A DNA stretch of 64,000 nucleotides from Nibribacter ruber (GTDB lineage: Bacteria > Bacteroidota > Bacteroidia > Cytophagales > Hymenobacteraceae): assembly GCF_009913235.1 (NCBI RefSeq), contig NZ_CP047897.1:1693501-1757500 (forward strand). Reading direction: 5' to 3'. Positions within the stretch are counted from its first letter, which is position 1, and every line of letters begins with the position of its first letter. Made by a program: the position numbers and the translations under genes. The notes beneath the pieces were generated by a model. That model worked only from the letters and a program-made list of their open reading frames with translations. It did not search any database and was not told where the DNA came from. Positions 50,476 through 59,920 of this stretch are shown here, one piece after another.

Positions 50476-53400
50476 ATGCAATCGCATTCTTCCCTTCTTC
50501 GCCGGTGGACCGCCGTGTTTCTGCTGTTGGTCTATCTGCTTCCGGCCTTGCCTGCCCTGGCGGCTCCGGCTGCCTCTCCCTTAGCGGAGGCTTGGCTTAA
50601 GTTCCATGAAAACAAGCGTACCGAGGCCCGGGAGCTTTTCAAAAAAGCCACCCAGGACAGCGCTACCAAAGCAGAAGCCCATCTGGGCCTGTCGTTGCTG
50701 GCCTCTCTTGATAAAACCTCTCCCGAGGCCTTTGACGAATTCCAGCAGTTCTTCAAGGCTTCCAGCAATCCTTATCCATATGTGTATGCGCTGTGGTCTT
50801 CGCCTTCCATCATAGATGAGACGGGCAAGAAAAGTGTAGCGCAGGTGGCTTTCCTGAAGCAGCTCATCACGGACGCTAAGGCAGACGGCACCATTAAAGC
50901 CCTGGCTTACGGCGCCCTGGGCGACCACTACATGAGCAGCAACCAGATGAGCACCGCCCAGCAGATGTTCGCGCAGATTGGCGCATTGGACAAGTGGCAG
51001 GTAGTAGGCGAGTTTGAGAACATGTCCAGCAGTGGCTTTAGCAAGGACTTCGGGCCATTGCAGAACGCCCAGCCGGCGGCCACGTTCATCAACAAGCACG
51101 GCGCTCCGGTATCTTGGTTTGTGCTGCCTGCCACCCGCAACAACAAATGGGTAGACTTTACCTATCACTTCTACGCCAGTGATGCCACCGTTTTTGCGCA
51201 GACCTTTGTCAACAGCCCCAAAGAACAGACGGCTCAATTGCGTCTGGGGGTTTCTGGCTCCATCAAGGCCTGGGTGAATGACCGTCTGGTGTTTGCCGAT
51301 GACATGGAACGCAACAATGACCTGGACACCTACATTACGCCTGTCACCTTGAAACAAGGCTTCAACCGCGTCCTGGTTCAGGTGGGTGAAAGCTACGCCG
51401 GTCGTTCCAACTTCCTGGCGCGCCTTACAGATGACAAGGGCCAGCCGTTGGCAAATGTAACCACTACGGCCGCCACGCAGGCGTACACCAAAGATGCCGG
51501 CACTATGCCCGCGGCCCTGCCTCTGCCCTATGAAGAATTCTTCCAAGCGCAGATCAAACAAGATCCTAAGCAAGTGTTGCCGTACCTGCTGCTGGGCCAG
51601 ACCTACCTGCGCAATGACAAAACCGCCGAGGCCCGCCGCGTCTACCGCCAAGTGCAGAAAATGGTACCGGCCAACACCTACCTTACCATGCGCCAGATAG
51701 AAGCCTACCAGCGCGAAGAAAACCGCACCTCTCTGGCCACCGCCCTGGAATGGCTCAAAGAGCATGACCCAGAATTGCCTTTCTCCCTGGATCTGCTCTA
51801 TGAAGAAGAGATAGAAAAAGAGAACTACACGCAAGCCCTGGCCCTGGTAGACCAAATGGAACGCCAGCAGGGACAGACAGAGACCACCTTGTCTAAACGC
51901 ATTCAGGTGCTGTCTAAAAAGCAGGAGTACAATGACGTGATCAAACTAGCCGAGCAGGGGTACCAGAAGTATCCGCAGAACGGTAATTTCATTGAGCTCA
52001 AGTACACCATTGAGAAGAACGTGAACAAGAGCCAGGCCAACGCCGCCAACGTGCTCAAGAAGTTCCTGAAAGACAACCGCAACCTGGCCGCCTCTCAGAA
52101 ACTGGCTTCGCTTTACTTTGACAAAGGCTCTATTGCAGACGGTATCAAGCTGTACCAGCAGTATATTCAGGAAGAGCCTATTTCTGTGGGTGTGCAGCAT
52201 ACCTTGGGTAACATCTACTCGCAGGCCCAGAACTACAAAATGGCCGAGGATTCTTACCGCAAGACCCTGGCCATTGCCCCGTACATTGGTACCTACTGGG
52301 CAGACCTGGCCAAGACCCTGAAAGCCCAGGAGAAGAAAGCCGAAGCCATGCAGGCCTTCCAGAAGGCGGTGCAGCTGGACCCTACGGATTATGAAAGCTT
52401 GAGAGACCTGCGCCAACTGGAGAATAAAAAGGAAATCTTCAGCTACTTCCCGCAGAATGACGTGTACGCCTTGATCAAGAAAGCCCCTAACGCCGCGGCC
52501 TTCCCAGAAGACAACAGCTTGATTTTGCTGGACGATGTGCAGAAAGTGGTTTACAAAGGCGGCGCCTCTGAAGAGAAGCGCACCATGGTGGTGAAAGTCT
52601 TCAACCAGCAGGGCGTGGAGCACTGGAAAGAATACGGCGTGTCCTACCACAACATGCAGCGCTTTGTAGTGGAGAAGGCCGAGGTAGTGAAGCAGAACGG
52701 CAGCAAAGTACCCGCTGAGAGCAACGACGACCAACTGGTGTTCACCAACTTGGAGCCCGGCGATGCCATTCACATCAGCTACAAACTAGAGAACCACCTG
52801 AAAGGCAAACTGGCCCCGCACTTCTGGGACCGTCAGTTCTTCAGCCATTTCTTGCCGTACCAAACCACGCGGTACAGCCTGTTGGTAGACCCAGAGCTCA
52901 AGTTCCAGCACAAGATGACGCAATCTCCCCTGGAGCCCAAGGTACAGTCCGCTGACGAGTTCAAGCTGTACGTTTGGGAGCAGAAAGACCACCCCGGCCT
53001 GAAGAGCGAAGACAAAATGCCGGTCTTGGCAGACGTAGGACAAACCTTGTACCTGTCTTCTTTCCCAGACTGGAAATTCATCTCTAACTGGTACGCAGAC
53101 CTGGCCTCGTCCAAGGCCCGCCCAGATTTTGAGGTGAAAGAAGCCGTAGAAGAACTGTTTGCCGGTAAAAAGAACCTCACGCCTATCCAGAAGGCCAAGG
53201 CCATCTATGAGTACATCACCACCAACATCACCTACAGCTCCATCTCCTTCAGACAAAGCGGTTTGATTCCGCAGAAGCCTGCAGATGTGTTGAACACCAA
53301 GATTGGCGATTGCAAGGACGTGTCTACCCTGTTTGTGGCCATGTGCCGCGAGGCCGGCGTGCCCGCCCAGTTGGTACTGGTGAACACCCGTGACAACGGT

Positions 53401-54252
53401 TTGTATGACCTCACTTTGCCGTCCATTGACTTTAACCACTGCATTGCCAAGGTGACCTTGCCCGGCAAAGAGACCTACGTGGAGTTGACGTCTAACTTCC
53501 TGCCGTTTGGCACATTCCACCAGAGCATGCTCAAGTCGGGCATCTTGGAGATTGACGATGAGAAAACGCCTGTTACCCGCACGCTTACGCAGTTAAACCC
53601 GGGCAACCGTCCGTTGAACATCATTGACCGCAAGGCTACCGTGAAACTGGTAGGCAACAACATGACCGTAGACGAAAGCTATTACAGAACCGGGGCTCTG
53701 GCCGCCGATGCCAAGCAACGCTACCGTGATGCCAGCCAGAAAGAGCGCGAAAAGATGATTCATGAGGCCTACGGCTCCGTGCTGACCGGCTTTAAGCTGA
53801 CCAACCTATCCTTCACCGGACTGGAAGGCACGCAGGACACCGTGAAAAGCAAAATAGCCTATCAGTCTACAGACCAGGTGACGCAGGTGGGTGGCTTGTC
53901 TTTGTTCTCATTGCCGTGGTTCAACAAGGCGTCTGCCCAGGACTTCACGTTCAATGACACCCGCACCGCGCCGGTAGACTTGTCTCAGTCTCTGTACGCA
54001 GACCATGACCGGGCCACCATCACCATGACCCTGCCAGACAAGAAAGTGTTAGCTGAACTGCCCCAGCCCGTAAAGCTGAGCTGTCCGGTGGCCGAGTATT
54101 CATTGACCTTCAAGAAGGTGAACAACCAATTGGTATTCACCAGAGAGTTACGCTTCACGAAGGACATTATTGAGCCTCAGCAGATGGCTGCCTTCCAGGA
54201 GTTTTACAAGAAAGTGATTGCCGCAGACGCTAAACAACTAGCCCTCAAGTAA
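50476..54252 (+). CDS. Secreted TPR, DUF3857 and transglutaminase-like protein
   Basis: A 1258-residue exported protein: signal peptide to about residue 30 (ends LPALPALAAPA); TPR-rich region from about 35 to 640 (for example YLLLGQTYLRNDKTAEARRVYRQ and SVGVQHTLGNIYSQAQNYKMAEDSYRKTLAI); a DUF3857 domain at about 655-830; and a transglutaminase-like domain at about 900-1010 with the catalytic Cys in GDCKDVSTLF (near 946), His in DFNHCIAKV (near 988), then a C-terminal DUF3858-like region. DUF3857/transglutaminase proteins are typical of Bacteroidota and are thought to act as periplasmic cysteine proteases or cross-linkers; the substrate is unknown. The N-terminal TPR part is unusually long. 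Confidence 0.88.
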   Translation: MQSHSSLLRRWTAVFLLLVYLLPALPALAAPAASPLAEAWLKFHENKRTEARELFKKATQDSATKAEAHLGLSLLASLDKTSPEAFDEFQQFFKASSNPYPYVYALWSSPSIIDETGKKSVAQVAFLKQLITDAKADGTIKALAYGALGDHYMSSNQMSTAQQMFAQIGALDKWQVVGEFENMSSSGFSKDFGPLQNAQPAATFINKHGAPVSWFVLPATRNNKWVDFTYHFYASDATVFAQTFVNSPKEQTAQLRLGVSGSIKAWVNDRLVFADDMERNNDLDTYITPVTLKQGFNRVLVQVGESYAGRSNFLARLTDDKGQPLANVTTTAATQAYTKDAGTMPAALPLPYEEFFQAQIKQDPKQVLPYLLLGQTYLRNDKTAEARRVYRQVQKMVPANTYLTMRQIEAYQREENRTSLATALEWLKEHDPELPFSLDLLYEEEIEKENYTQALALVDQMERQQGQTETTLSKRIQVLSKKQEYNDVIKLAEQGYQKYPQNGNFIELKYTIEKNVNKSQANAANVLKKFLKDNRNLAASQKLASLYFDKGSIADGIKLYQQYIQEEPISVGVQHTLGNIYSQAQNYKMAEDSYRKTLAIAPYIGTYWADLAKTLKAQEKKAEAMQAFQKAVQLDPTDYESLRDLRQLENKKEIFSYFPQNDVYALIKKAPNAAAFPEDNSLILLDDVQKVVYKGGASEEKRTMVVKVFNQQGVEHWKEYGVSYHNMQRFVVEKAEVVKQNGSKVPAESNDDQLVFTNLEPGDAIHISYKLENHLKGKLAPHFWDRQFFSHFLPYQTTRYSLLVDPELKFQHKMTQSPLEPKVQSADEFKLYVWEQKDHPGLKSEDKMPVLADVGQTLYLSSFPDWKFISNWYADLASSKARPDFEVKEAVEELFAGKKNLTPIQKAKAIYEYITTNITYSSISFRQSGLIPQKPADVLNTKIGDCKDVSTLFVAMCREAGVPAQLVLVNTRDNGLYDLTLPSIDFNHCIAKVTLPGKETYVELTSNFLPFGTFHQSMLKSGILEIDDEKTPVTRTLTQLNPGNRPLNIIDRKATVKLVGNNMTVDESYYRTGALAADAKQRYRDASQKEREKMIHEAYGSVLTGFKLTNLSFTGLEGTQDTVKSKIAYQSTDQVTQVGGLSLFSLPWFNKASAQDFTFNDTRTAPVDLSQSLYADHDRATITMTLPDKKVLAELPQPVKLSCPVAEYSLTFKKVNNQLVFTRELRFTKDIIEPQQMAAFQEFYKKVIAADAKQLALK

Positions 54253-54270
54253 GCGCTTTCCTCAACTAAC

Positions 54271-54310
54271 GGAACGCCCCGCAGAACTCTCTGCGGGGCG
54301 TTCCGTTTTT
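54271..54310. terminator. Terminator joined to palindromic copy 26
   Basis: GGAACGCCCCGCAGA (54271-54285) pairs perfectly with 54290-54304 around ACTC, then GTTTTTAG. The last C of the stem is the first base of copy 26. Confidence 0.93.
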
Positions 54311-54341
54311 AGCCTGTTTTACCGAAAACAGGCTAAAAACG
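54304..54341. repeat. 38-bp palindromic element, copy 26
   Basis: CGTTTTTAGCCTGTTTTA, CC, GAAAACAGGCTAAAAACG. A8-T31 replaces the consensus G-C pair on both sides. Confidence 0.94.
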
Positions 54342-54462
54342 GCAACCAAGACCTAATTTCTTTTCTTCCCAGAAACAACGGCATCACCTTTAAGACACAC
54401 GTAGAAAAGCTCCAGACCTGGTGGATGAAGAAGCACATTAACTATACAATTCACCATCTACC

Positions 54463-54510
54463 TAAAAACGGAAGGCCCGCTGATGTATGTCAGCGGGCCT
54501 TCCGTTTTTA
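54463..54510. terminator. Bidirectional terminator joined to palindromic copy 27
   Basis: TAAAAACGGAAGGCCCGCTG plus A (54463-54483) pairs perfectly over 21 bp with 54490-54510 across TGTATG. The right arm's CGTTTTTA is the left edge of copy 27. Confidence 0.93.
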
Positions 54511-54540
54511 GGCTATTTCCCAGAAAAGAAGCTAAAAACG
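54503..54540. repeat. 38-bp palindromic element, copy 27
   Basis: CGTTTTTAGGCTATTTCC, CA, GAAAAGAAGCTAAAAACG. Left edge doubles as the terminator tail. Confidence 0.86.
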
Positions 54541-54542
54541 AT

Positions 54543-54616
54543 AAATGCTGATTGTTGAAGGGCTTTAATATCAACTAACAATTAGCAATCAACAACTAGC
54601 AATTAACAATCAGCAA
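54543..54616. repeat. Low-complexity AATTAGCAATCAAC-type tract
   Basis: AACAATTAGCAATCAACAAC and related words, inverted relative to GCTGATTGTTG at the left end. It abuts the xerD stop. Confidence 0.55.
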
Positions 54617-55516
54617 CTAACTCCTAGGATGGAACTCGTGGATGACCTGCTTGAGGTAGTCACGGTCCAGGTGGGTGTAAATCTCAGTGGTGGTGATGGA
54701 CTCATGGCCCAGCATTTCCTGCACGGCCCGTAAATCGGCGCCGCCTTCAATGAGGTGCGTGGCAAAGGAGTGCCGGAACGTGTGCGGACTAATGCTTTTC
54801 TGCATGCCCACCTTGGCGCTCAGGTCTTTGATGATGTTGAACACCATGACGCGGGTGAGGCTGGAGCCCCGGCGGTTCAGGAAGATGAAGTCCTCCTGCC
54901 CTTTTTTGATGGTCTGGTGCCGGCGCACGCCGTCCAGATACAAGCGTATGTATTTGAGGGCATCGCGGCCAATAGGCACCAGGCGCTCTTTGCTGCCTTT
55001 ACCCGTCACGCGCACAAAACCCAGGTCTTCATAGAGATTGCTCAGCTTGAGCTCAATCAACTCAGAAACACGCAGGCCAGAGCTGTAGAGCGTCTCTAGC
55101 ATGGCTTTGTTGCGGGTGCCTTCTGGGGTGCTCACATCTACGGCCTCAAAGAGCATGACAATCTCATCATAGCTGAGGGTGTCTGGTAGTTTGCGCTGCA
55201 GTTTGGGGGCCTCAATGGTTTCCATGGGGTCTGCGTGCAGCAGGTCTTCCATGATGAGAAACTTGAAGAATGCCCGTATGCCGGAAAGCGTGCGGGCCTG
55301 CGAGTGCGAGGTCATGCCCAGCTCGTTGATCCATTCCAGGAATCCGTGCAAATGGATGGGCTGCACCTCCAGCGGGCCTACTTTTTGCTGCGTGAGTTCA
55401 AAATACTGATACAGCTTTTTGACGTCGCGCAGGTATGCCTCCACAGAATTGCCCGAAAGCGATTTCTCTAACTGGAGGTATGCTTGAAACTGTTTTAAAC
55501 CTGTTGACCAATTCAT
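54617..55516 (-). CDS. xerD: Tyrosine recombinase XerD
   Basis: A 299-residue tyrosine recombinase that resolves chromosome dimers at dif with a partner. The N-terminal SAM-like domain (FQAYLQLEKSLSGNSVEAYLRD) and the catalytic domain with Arg in SSGLRVSELIELK near 148, Lys in TGKGSKERLVP near 172, HTFRHSFATH near 246 (H-x-x-R), His in MLGHESITTTEIYTHLD near 269 and Tyr near 279 (in EIYTHLD) are all present. Length is standard. Divergent from aroQ, an arrangement I recall as common in Bacteroidota. A dif site is not visible nearby. Confidence 0.93.
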   Translation of the reverse strand: MNWSTGLKQFQAYLQLEKSLSGNSVEAYLRDVKKLYQYFELTQQKVGPLEVQPIHLHGFLEWINELGMTSHSQARTLSGIRAFFKFLIMEDLLHADPMETIEAPKLQRKLPDTLSYDEIVMLFEAVDVSTPEGTRNKAMLETLYSSGLRVSELIELKLSNLYEDLGFVRVTGKGSKERLVPIGRDALKYIRLYLDGVRRHQTIKKGQEDFIFLNRRGSSLTRVMVFNIIKDLSAKVGMQKSISPHTFRHSFATHLIEGGADLRAVQEMLGHESITTTEIYTHLDRDYLKQVIHEFHPRS

Positions 55517-55988
55517 GGGGGATAGAATGGAATGTAAAGCGGGCTATCACCCTCCTCTGGTTTGCTGTACCAAGGTAGGCGGCGCTTTTCTTTGGAATGA
55601 AACGCCAGCAAACCAAGTCTATTGCCAAAATTAAAGCCGTTCCCGGACTTTCTCCTAATGGCGCAGCAGTTTTTTCTTCCTTTTGACTCGCGTTGGAGTT
55701 TCGTTGGGCCAGCACAGGAAGCGGGCGTTTTACTACCCAATAGGCGGCGGTTGCCCTTCTTCCCTCACCTATAAGACACGCACTAGGCCCGTTACCCCTA
55801 CGCCAACATATAAAAAAGATATGTTTTCTTTCTCATTGGCTTCTGATGTGGACATTTTCACGTCAGGGAAATGGAAATCACGTATGAATGTTGGCTTTGG
55901 CTTCTGAGAAAAGCGGGTGTTTGGGTACCAGAAAGATTCTGTACCTTACTTACCTTTGCATGTTGCTACTACCATTGACGCCCTACCT
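55517..55988. other. Divergent region between xerD and aroQ
   Basis: 472 bases with no gene I can support; a 74-residue frame at 55683-55907 has no family look. It holds the likely aroQ -7 box (55951-55958) and no palindrome copies. Confidence 0.5.
55951..55958 (+). promoter_or_regulatory. -7 promoter box of aroQ
   Basis: TACCTTTG matches TAnnTTTG, 30 bases before the ATG at 55989; the expected leader would be about 25 bases. TTTG at 55920-55923 is too far upstream to be an ideal -33. Confidence 0.5.
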
Positions 55989-56447
55989 ATGAAGATATTG
56001 ATATTAAATGGCCCCAACCTCAACCTGCTGGGCAAGCGTGAGAAAAGCATTTACGGCTCCCGTTCCTTTGAAGACTATTTTGAAAAAGACCTGTTGCCGG
56101 CCTTCCCAGACTTGGAGCTGGAGTACTTTCAGTCTAATGTGGAGGGGATACTCATAGACAAATTACAGGAGGTAGGCTATCATTACCAGGGCATCGTCTT
56201 TAATGCGGGCGCTTATACGCACACGTCGCTGGCTTTAATGGACACCATTGCCGCCATTGAGACGCCCGTGGTGGAGGTGCACATCTCCAATGTGTATGCG
56301 AGAGAGGCCGCCCGCCACGTCACCTACATTGGCGGAAGAGCCGTGGGCAGCATCAGTGGGTTTGGTCTTGAAAGTTATCGGCTTGCCTTACAATACTTTG
56401 AACGTCTGAAGCCCTCTAAAGTGGGATTTAATTACAAGAAGGCGTAA
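55989..56447 (+). CDS. aroQ: 3-dehydroquinate dehydratase, type II
   Basis: A 152-residue type II dehydroquinase of the shikimate pathway, a dodecamer of flavodoxin-like subunits. It opens MKILILNGPNLNLLGKRE with the Tyr-lid region KSIYGS, then the active-site FNAGAYTHTS near residue 75, EVHISNVYARE near 97 and the C-terminal GFGLESYRLAL. ATG 55989 is used: the 24 upstream codons in frame are non-homologous and the -7 box lies within them. Palindromic copy 28 follows. Confidence 0.95.
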   Translation: MKILILNGPNLNLLGKREKSIYGSRSFEDYFEKDLLPAFPDLELEYFQSNVEGILIDKLQEVGYHYQGIVFNAGAYTHTSLALMDTIAAIETPVVEVHISNVYAREAARHVTYIGGRAVGSISGFGLESYRLALQYFERLKPSKVGFNYKKA

Positions 56448-56488
56448 CCGAAGCGCGTTTTTACCGTGTAGGAGATTTCGGCGAAATT

Positions 56489-56526
56489 CGTTTTTGGCCT
56501 CTTTTCTAAGAAACAGGCTAAAAACG
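56489..56526. repeat. 38-bp palindromic element, copy 28
   Basis: CGTTTTTGGCCTCTTTTC, TA, AGAAACAGGCTAAAAACG, 42 bases after aroQ. Confidence 0.87.
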
Positions 56527-56603
56527 GAGGGCCCTTGTGAACGAGCCCCGGGCTCCCCTACTGCGCTACAACTCAAACACCCAACCCTTCAATCATCTCC
56601 CTC

Positions 56604-57668
56604 ATGCTCAATTTTTATCCTGGGCCTTCTAAAGTTTATCCGCAGGTGCGGGACTATCTCACCATGGCCTATGATGAGGGCATTCTCAGCATTCCGCACC
56701 GCAGCGAGCGTTTTGTGCTCATGATGCGCGACCTGGTGGGTCTGCTCAGGAAGAAGCTCAACATTCCCCAGGACTATTACCTGTTCTTCACCTCCTCGGC
56801 CACGGAGTGCTGGGAAATCATTTCGCAGAGCCTCACGCCCACCAAAAGCCTGCATTTGTACAACGGCGCGTTTGGAGAGAAGTGGTACCAGTACGCCAAG
56901 CGGCTTCGGCCCGACTGCTACGGCCAGGCGTTTGACGTGAACGAATTGCTGGACGTACCCAACATTCCGGTGGAGGATGACACGGATCTAATCTGCGTCA
57001 CCCAGACTGAAACCTCCAACGGCACGCAGGTGAGCATGGAGACGCTCTTGAAACTACAGAACCAGTTCAAAGACCCTTTGCTGGCCGTGGATGCCACCTC
57101 CAGTATGGCGGGTCTGAACTTGAAGTTTATACGCGCGGATATCTGGTTTGCCTCTGTGCAGAAGTGTTTTGGGTTGCCCGCGGGCTTGAGCGTGTTGGTC
57201 TGCTCACCAAGAACCTTGCAACGTGCCAAGGCCCTCAATGACCGCAGGCACTACAACAGCCTGGTGTTTTTGTACGAGAAGATGCTCAACTACCAGACTG
57301 GCCATACCCCCAATGTGCTGGACTTGTATCTCATGCGCCAGACGCTGGAGCAACTGCCCCTCATCAAGCAGGTAGACCAGCACCTGGTTAAACGCGCGCA
57401 TGACCTGTACGCCTTTTTTGAAGAAATGCCCGGCGATGTGCGCCTGCTGGTAGAAAACCCCGAGGTCCGTTCCCAAACCGTTCTCACCTTATCTGCCCCT
57501 GACAAGAAAGTGCAGGAACTCAAACGCGTGGCCCAAACGCATGGCATCACGCTAGGCAACGGCTACGGAACCTGGGCCAAGAACACCTTCAGAATCGCCA
57601 ACTTTCCGGCTATTGAAGACAGCGAGTATGACACCTTGAAAGACTTCTTCGGAAAGCTTTATATTTAG
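56604..57668 (+). CDS. Class V aminotransferase (phosphoserine/alanine-glyoxylate aminotransferase-like)
   Basis: A 354-residue PLP enzyme of class V. The N-terminus LNFYPGPSKVYPQVRDYL is the SerC-like GPS/T opening; FTSSATECWEIISQSL near residue 56 binds the phosphate; TQTETSNGTQV near 133; DATSSMAGLNLKF near 155 holds the cofactor Asp; and the PLP lysine is in SVQKCFGLPAGLSVLV near residue 187. SerC proper reads differently in the lysine region, so phosphoserine aminotransferase is likely but not sure. The next gene starts 2 bases after the stop. Confidence 0.82.
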   Translation: MLNFYPGPSKVYPQVRDYLTMAYDEGILSIPHRSERFVLMMRDLVGLLRKKLNIPQDYYLFFTSSATECWEIISQSLTPTKSLHLYNGAFGEKWYQYAKRLRPDCYGQAFDVNELLDVPNIPVEDDTDLICVTQTETSNGTQVSMETLLKLQNQFKDPLLAVDATSSMAGLNLKFIRADIWFASVQKCFGLPAGLSVLVCSPRTLQRAKALNDRRHYNSLVFLYEKMLNYQTGHTPNVLDLYLMRQTLEQLPLIKQVDQHLVKRAHDLYAFFEEMPGDVRLLVENPEVRSQTVLTLSAPDKKVQELKRVAQTHGITLGNGYGTWAKNTFRIANFPAIEDSEYDTLKDFFGKLYI

Positions 57669-57670
57669 AA

Positions 57671-58150
57671 GTGAGAGACCATATTAAAACCAAGCCTGAC
57701 CTAGGTGTACCTCTATTGATTATCTGCGTAGGATTTCTATTTCTAGCAGTTATTATTCTACCCTCTAAGTTTGAGTTAACCAACGCAGGCTACATAATCT
57801 GTGGTTTTATCTCATTTTTCATCTTTTCAGGCCTCTGGAAGATTGGGCACTTTGAACTGAAGGACCACTTGTTGACCAAATACCAACTTTTAGGGCTGGT
57901 GAAGCGGACAGTAGATTTAAAGTATCTGGTAAAGTATCGAACAAAAACCTATAACCTTACCAGAGTGCAAAGTATAACAAGTTTGATTCCGTCCAAGTCT
58001 GATAAATATCGCAACCCTCGTGAGGCTACTTTGCATTTCACCAACTCAAGTAAAATGGTACTGGATGAAGAACTCATTCCAACTAAGGACTTTGACTTAC
58101 TTCTAGAAAAAATCAGTCTGTTCTCAACAGAAAGCACTCTGCTGGCATAA
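57671..58150 (+). CDS. Small membrane protein with PH-like domain
   Basis: A 159-residue protein, GTG start 57671, only 2 bases after the aminotransferase stop, so probably co-transcribed. Two membrane segments at about residues 13-31 and 38-58, then a soluble domain (FELKDHLLTKYQLLGLVKRTVDLKYL; core LKDHLLTKYQLLGL) with PH-like strand order. A+T-rich codon use. It resembles in layout the protein at 31393-31887 but shares no clear sequence. Confidence 0.6.
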   Translation: MRDHIKTKPDLGVPLLIICVGFLFLAVIILPSKFELTNAGYIICGFISFFIFSGLWKIGHFELKDHLLTKYQLLGLVKRTVDLKYLVKYRTKTYNLTRVQSITSLIPSKSDKYRNPREATLHFTNSSKMVLDEELIPTKDFDLLLEKISLFSTESTLLA

Positions 58151-58240
58151 TTACAAATTGGATTTTTCTCTACAACTCCCGCTTTCTGTGAAAATCACTA
58201 GCTTTGCGCTTTGTTTTTTGCTCCTGAAATCTACCAGCCT

Positions 58241-58813
58241 ATGATCAGCTTCAGCTTTAAAGAGATTGTTTCTGTTAGCCTCATTCTGTTTGCCATCATA
58301 GATATTCTGGGCTCTATTCCCATCATCATTCAGTTGCGTCAGCGCGAAGGCGTGATTCAGTCTGAGAAGGCGACGCTGGTGGCAGGCGTGCTCATGATTG
58401 TGTTCCTGTTTGTGGGCGATGGTATTTTAAAACTCTTCGGGATTGACTTTGCCTCGTTTGCCATTGCCGGGGCCATCATCATCTTCTTGATGGGTATGGA
58501 AATGGTATTGGGCATACACCTGTTTCACTCCAACCCCGAGGTAAAAACCGGTTCCATCGTGCCCCTGGCCTTTCCGCTAATTGTGGGGGCCGGAACCATG
58601 ACCACCTTGCTTTCTTTGCGTTCTGCCTATGCGCTGCCCAATGTGCTGGTGGGCATTCTATTGAACCTCATCTTTGTCTATCTGGTACTCAAGAGTTCTA
58701 ACTGGCTGGAGCGCAAGCTGGGCCAGAACGGCACCGAGGTGCTGCGCAAGGTTTTTGGCGTCATTCTGCTGGCCATTGCCATCAAGCTCTTCAAGACCAA
58801 CGTCACGTTCTAA
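58241..58813 (+). CDS. MarC family integral membrane protein
   Basis: A 190-residue MarC/UPF0056 protein with six membrane helices. Typical text is FAIIDILGSIPIIIQL near the N-terminus, IFLMGMEMVLGIH near 83 and PLAFPLIVGAGTMTTLLSL near 110. The family's function is unsettled. ATG 58241 is chosen; a TTG at 58211 would add ten unconserved residues. Confidence 0.9.
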   Translation: MISFSFKEIVSVSLILFAIIDILGSIPIIIQLRQREGVIQSEKATLVAGVLMIVFLFVGDGILKLFGIDFASFAIAGAIIIFLMGMEMVLGIHLFHSNPEVKTGSIVPLAFPLIVGAGTMTTLLSLRSAYALPNVLVGILLNLIFVYLVLKSSNWLERKLGQNGTEVLRKVFGVILLAIAIKLFKTNVTF

Positions 58814-58893
58814 GCCCAGAATATTTTTTTTCATATATAGACCAGGCAACCTGCCTAAGGCGTTCTGCATCTAACCTGCAAGAACCCTACTAT

Positions 58894-59718
58894 ATGAAAA
58901 ATATTCTTCTCGTTTGCGTGCTTCTCATCTCTACCCTGGCACAGGCGCAGCAATTCCAGGGCAAGATCCTGGACCCGCTCAACGCCCCGCTAGAATATGT
59001 CAACATTGGCGTTATTGGCAGGGATGTGGGCACGGTTTCCTCGGCGAAAGGCACGTTTACCTTGGCCTTGCATGATTCCCTCAACGCAGAAACGATTCTT
59101 TTCTCCGCCATCGGGTATAAACCGGTTCAATGGAAGGTGAGCGAGTTCAAGCAGAAATTTGCCGGTCAGATGGCGTCTATTCACTTGCAGGAAGACGTGG
59201 TGGCCTTGAACGAGGTGGTGGTACGGCCCAGGAAATACAAGACCAAAGTAGTGGGCAACACCACAGACTCCAAAGCCATGATGGCCGGTTTCAAGATCAA
59301 CGGCCTGGGCAGCGAGGTGGGTTCTGTGCTCAAAATCAACAAGCCCTCCTTTGTAGAAAAAATCACGGTAAACGTTGCCCGCAACCAGTATGACACGCTT
59401 TTCCTGCGCATCAACTTTTACAAGATGGGCAAGAACGGTCCCGAAGAAAACCTGTTAAGAGAGCCTATCTTCATCAATCTGGCCAAGCAAGACGTAGGCA
59501 ATTCCCTTTCCGTGGACCTATCCAAGCACAACATCTACCTGGACTCTGACTCGTTTTTAGCCCTGGAGTTGGTCAAGGATCTGGGCGATGGCGGCCTATG
59601 GTTCAGCGCCGGTCTTTTCAACAAGGACTCCTACTTCAGAAAAGCGAGCCAAGGCAACTGGGAGAGCATTCCCGTGGTGGGCCTTGGTTTCAATGCCACT
59701 ATTAGTCAAGAAAGATAG
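58894..59718 (+). CDS. Exported protein with carboxypeptidase-regulatory-like domain
   Basis: A 274-residue protein: signal peptide cut near ALAQAQ (residue 19); a CarbopepD_reg_2 beta sandwich at about 20-110 with GKILDPLNAPLEYVNIGVIG, TVSSAKGTFTLAL and SAIGYKP, the sequence that also begins SusC/TonB-dependent receptors and related proteins; the linker LNEVVVRPRKYKTKVVGNT; and a C-terminal beta domain. No TonB receptor barrel follows, so it is a free-standing relative. Function unknown. Palindromic copy 29 follows the stop. Confidence 0.82.
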   Translation: MKNILLVCVLLISTLAQAQQFQGKILDPLNAPLEYVNIGVIGRDVGTVSSAKGTFTLALHDSLNAETILFSAIGYKPVQWKVSEFKQKFAGQMASIHLQEDVVALNEVVVRPRKYKTKVVGNTTDSKAMMAGFKINGLGSEVGSVLKINKPSFVEKITVNVARNQYDTLFLRINFYKMGKNGPEENLLREPIFINLAKQDVGNSLSVDLSKHNIYLDSDSFLALELVKDLGDGGLWFSAGLFNKDSYFRKASQGNWESIPVVGLGFNATISQER

Positions 59719-59748
59719 AGCCATCACTTCTTACTTAACCCCAAGCCA

Positions 59749-59786
59749 GTTTTTGGTCAGTTTTTTTGAGAAACAAGCCAAAAACG
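59749..59786. repeat. 38-bp palindromic element, copy 29 (decayed)
   Basis: GTTTTTGGTCAGTTTTTT, TG, AGAAACAAGCCAAAAACG; left end has lost the CG. Confidence 0.75.
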
Positions 59787-59890
59787 GACTTCTTCATTGA
59801 ATGGCTTCTTTTATCCCCACGTTTGGCAATCCAACTACCTACCTTGAAAATAATCTTGTGGCGGGTTAGGACGGCTGGCGTGGCAAGTGG

Positions 59891-59898
59891 TAATTTTG
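59891..59898 (+). promoter_or_regulatory. -7 promoter box of rnhA
   Basis: TAATTTTG fits TAnnTTTG, 22 bases before the TTG start at 59921, a typical short leader. Confidence 0.5.
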
Positions 59899-59920
59899 CG
59901 GTCCACTAACCTTTCATGCT

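Larger units (their letters stand above)
54253..54616. other. Terminator-rich convergent region
   Basis: No gene. It has two strong terminators, each sharing an edge with a 38-bp palindrome (copies 26, 27), and a low-complexity inverted tract (54543-54616). Confidence 0.7.

Noticed and set aside
55683-55907. 74-residue open frame between xerD and aroQ
   Set aside because: No family look and it spans a probable promoter region.
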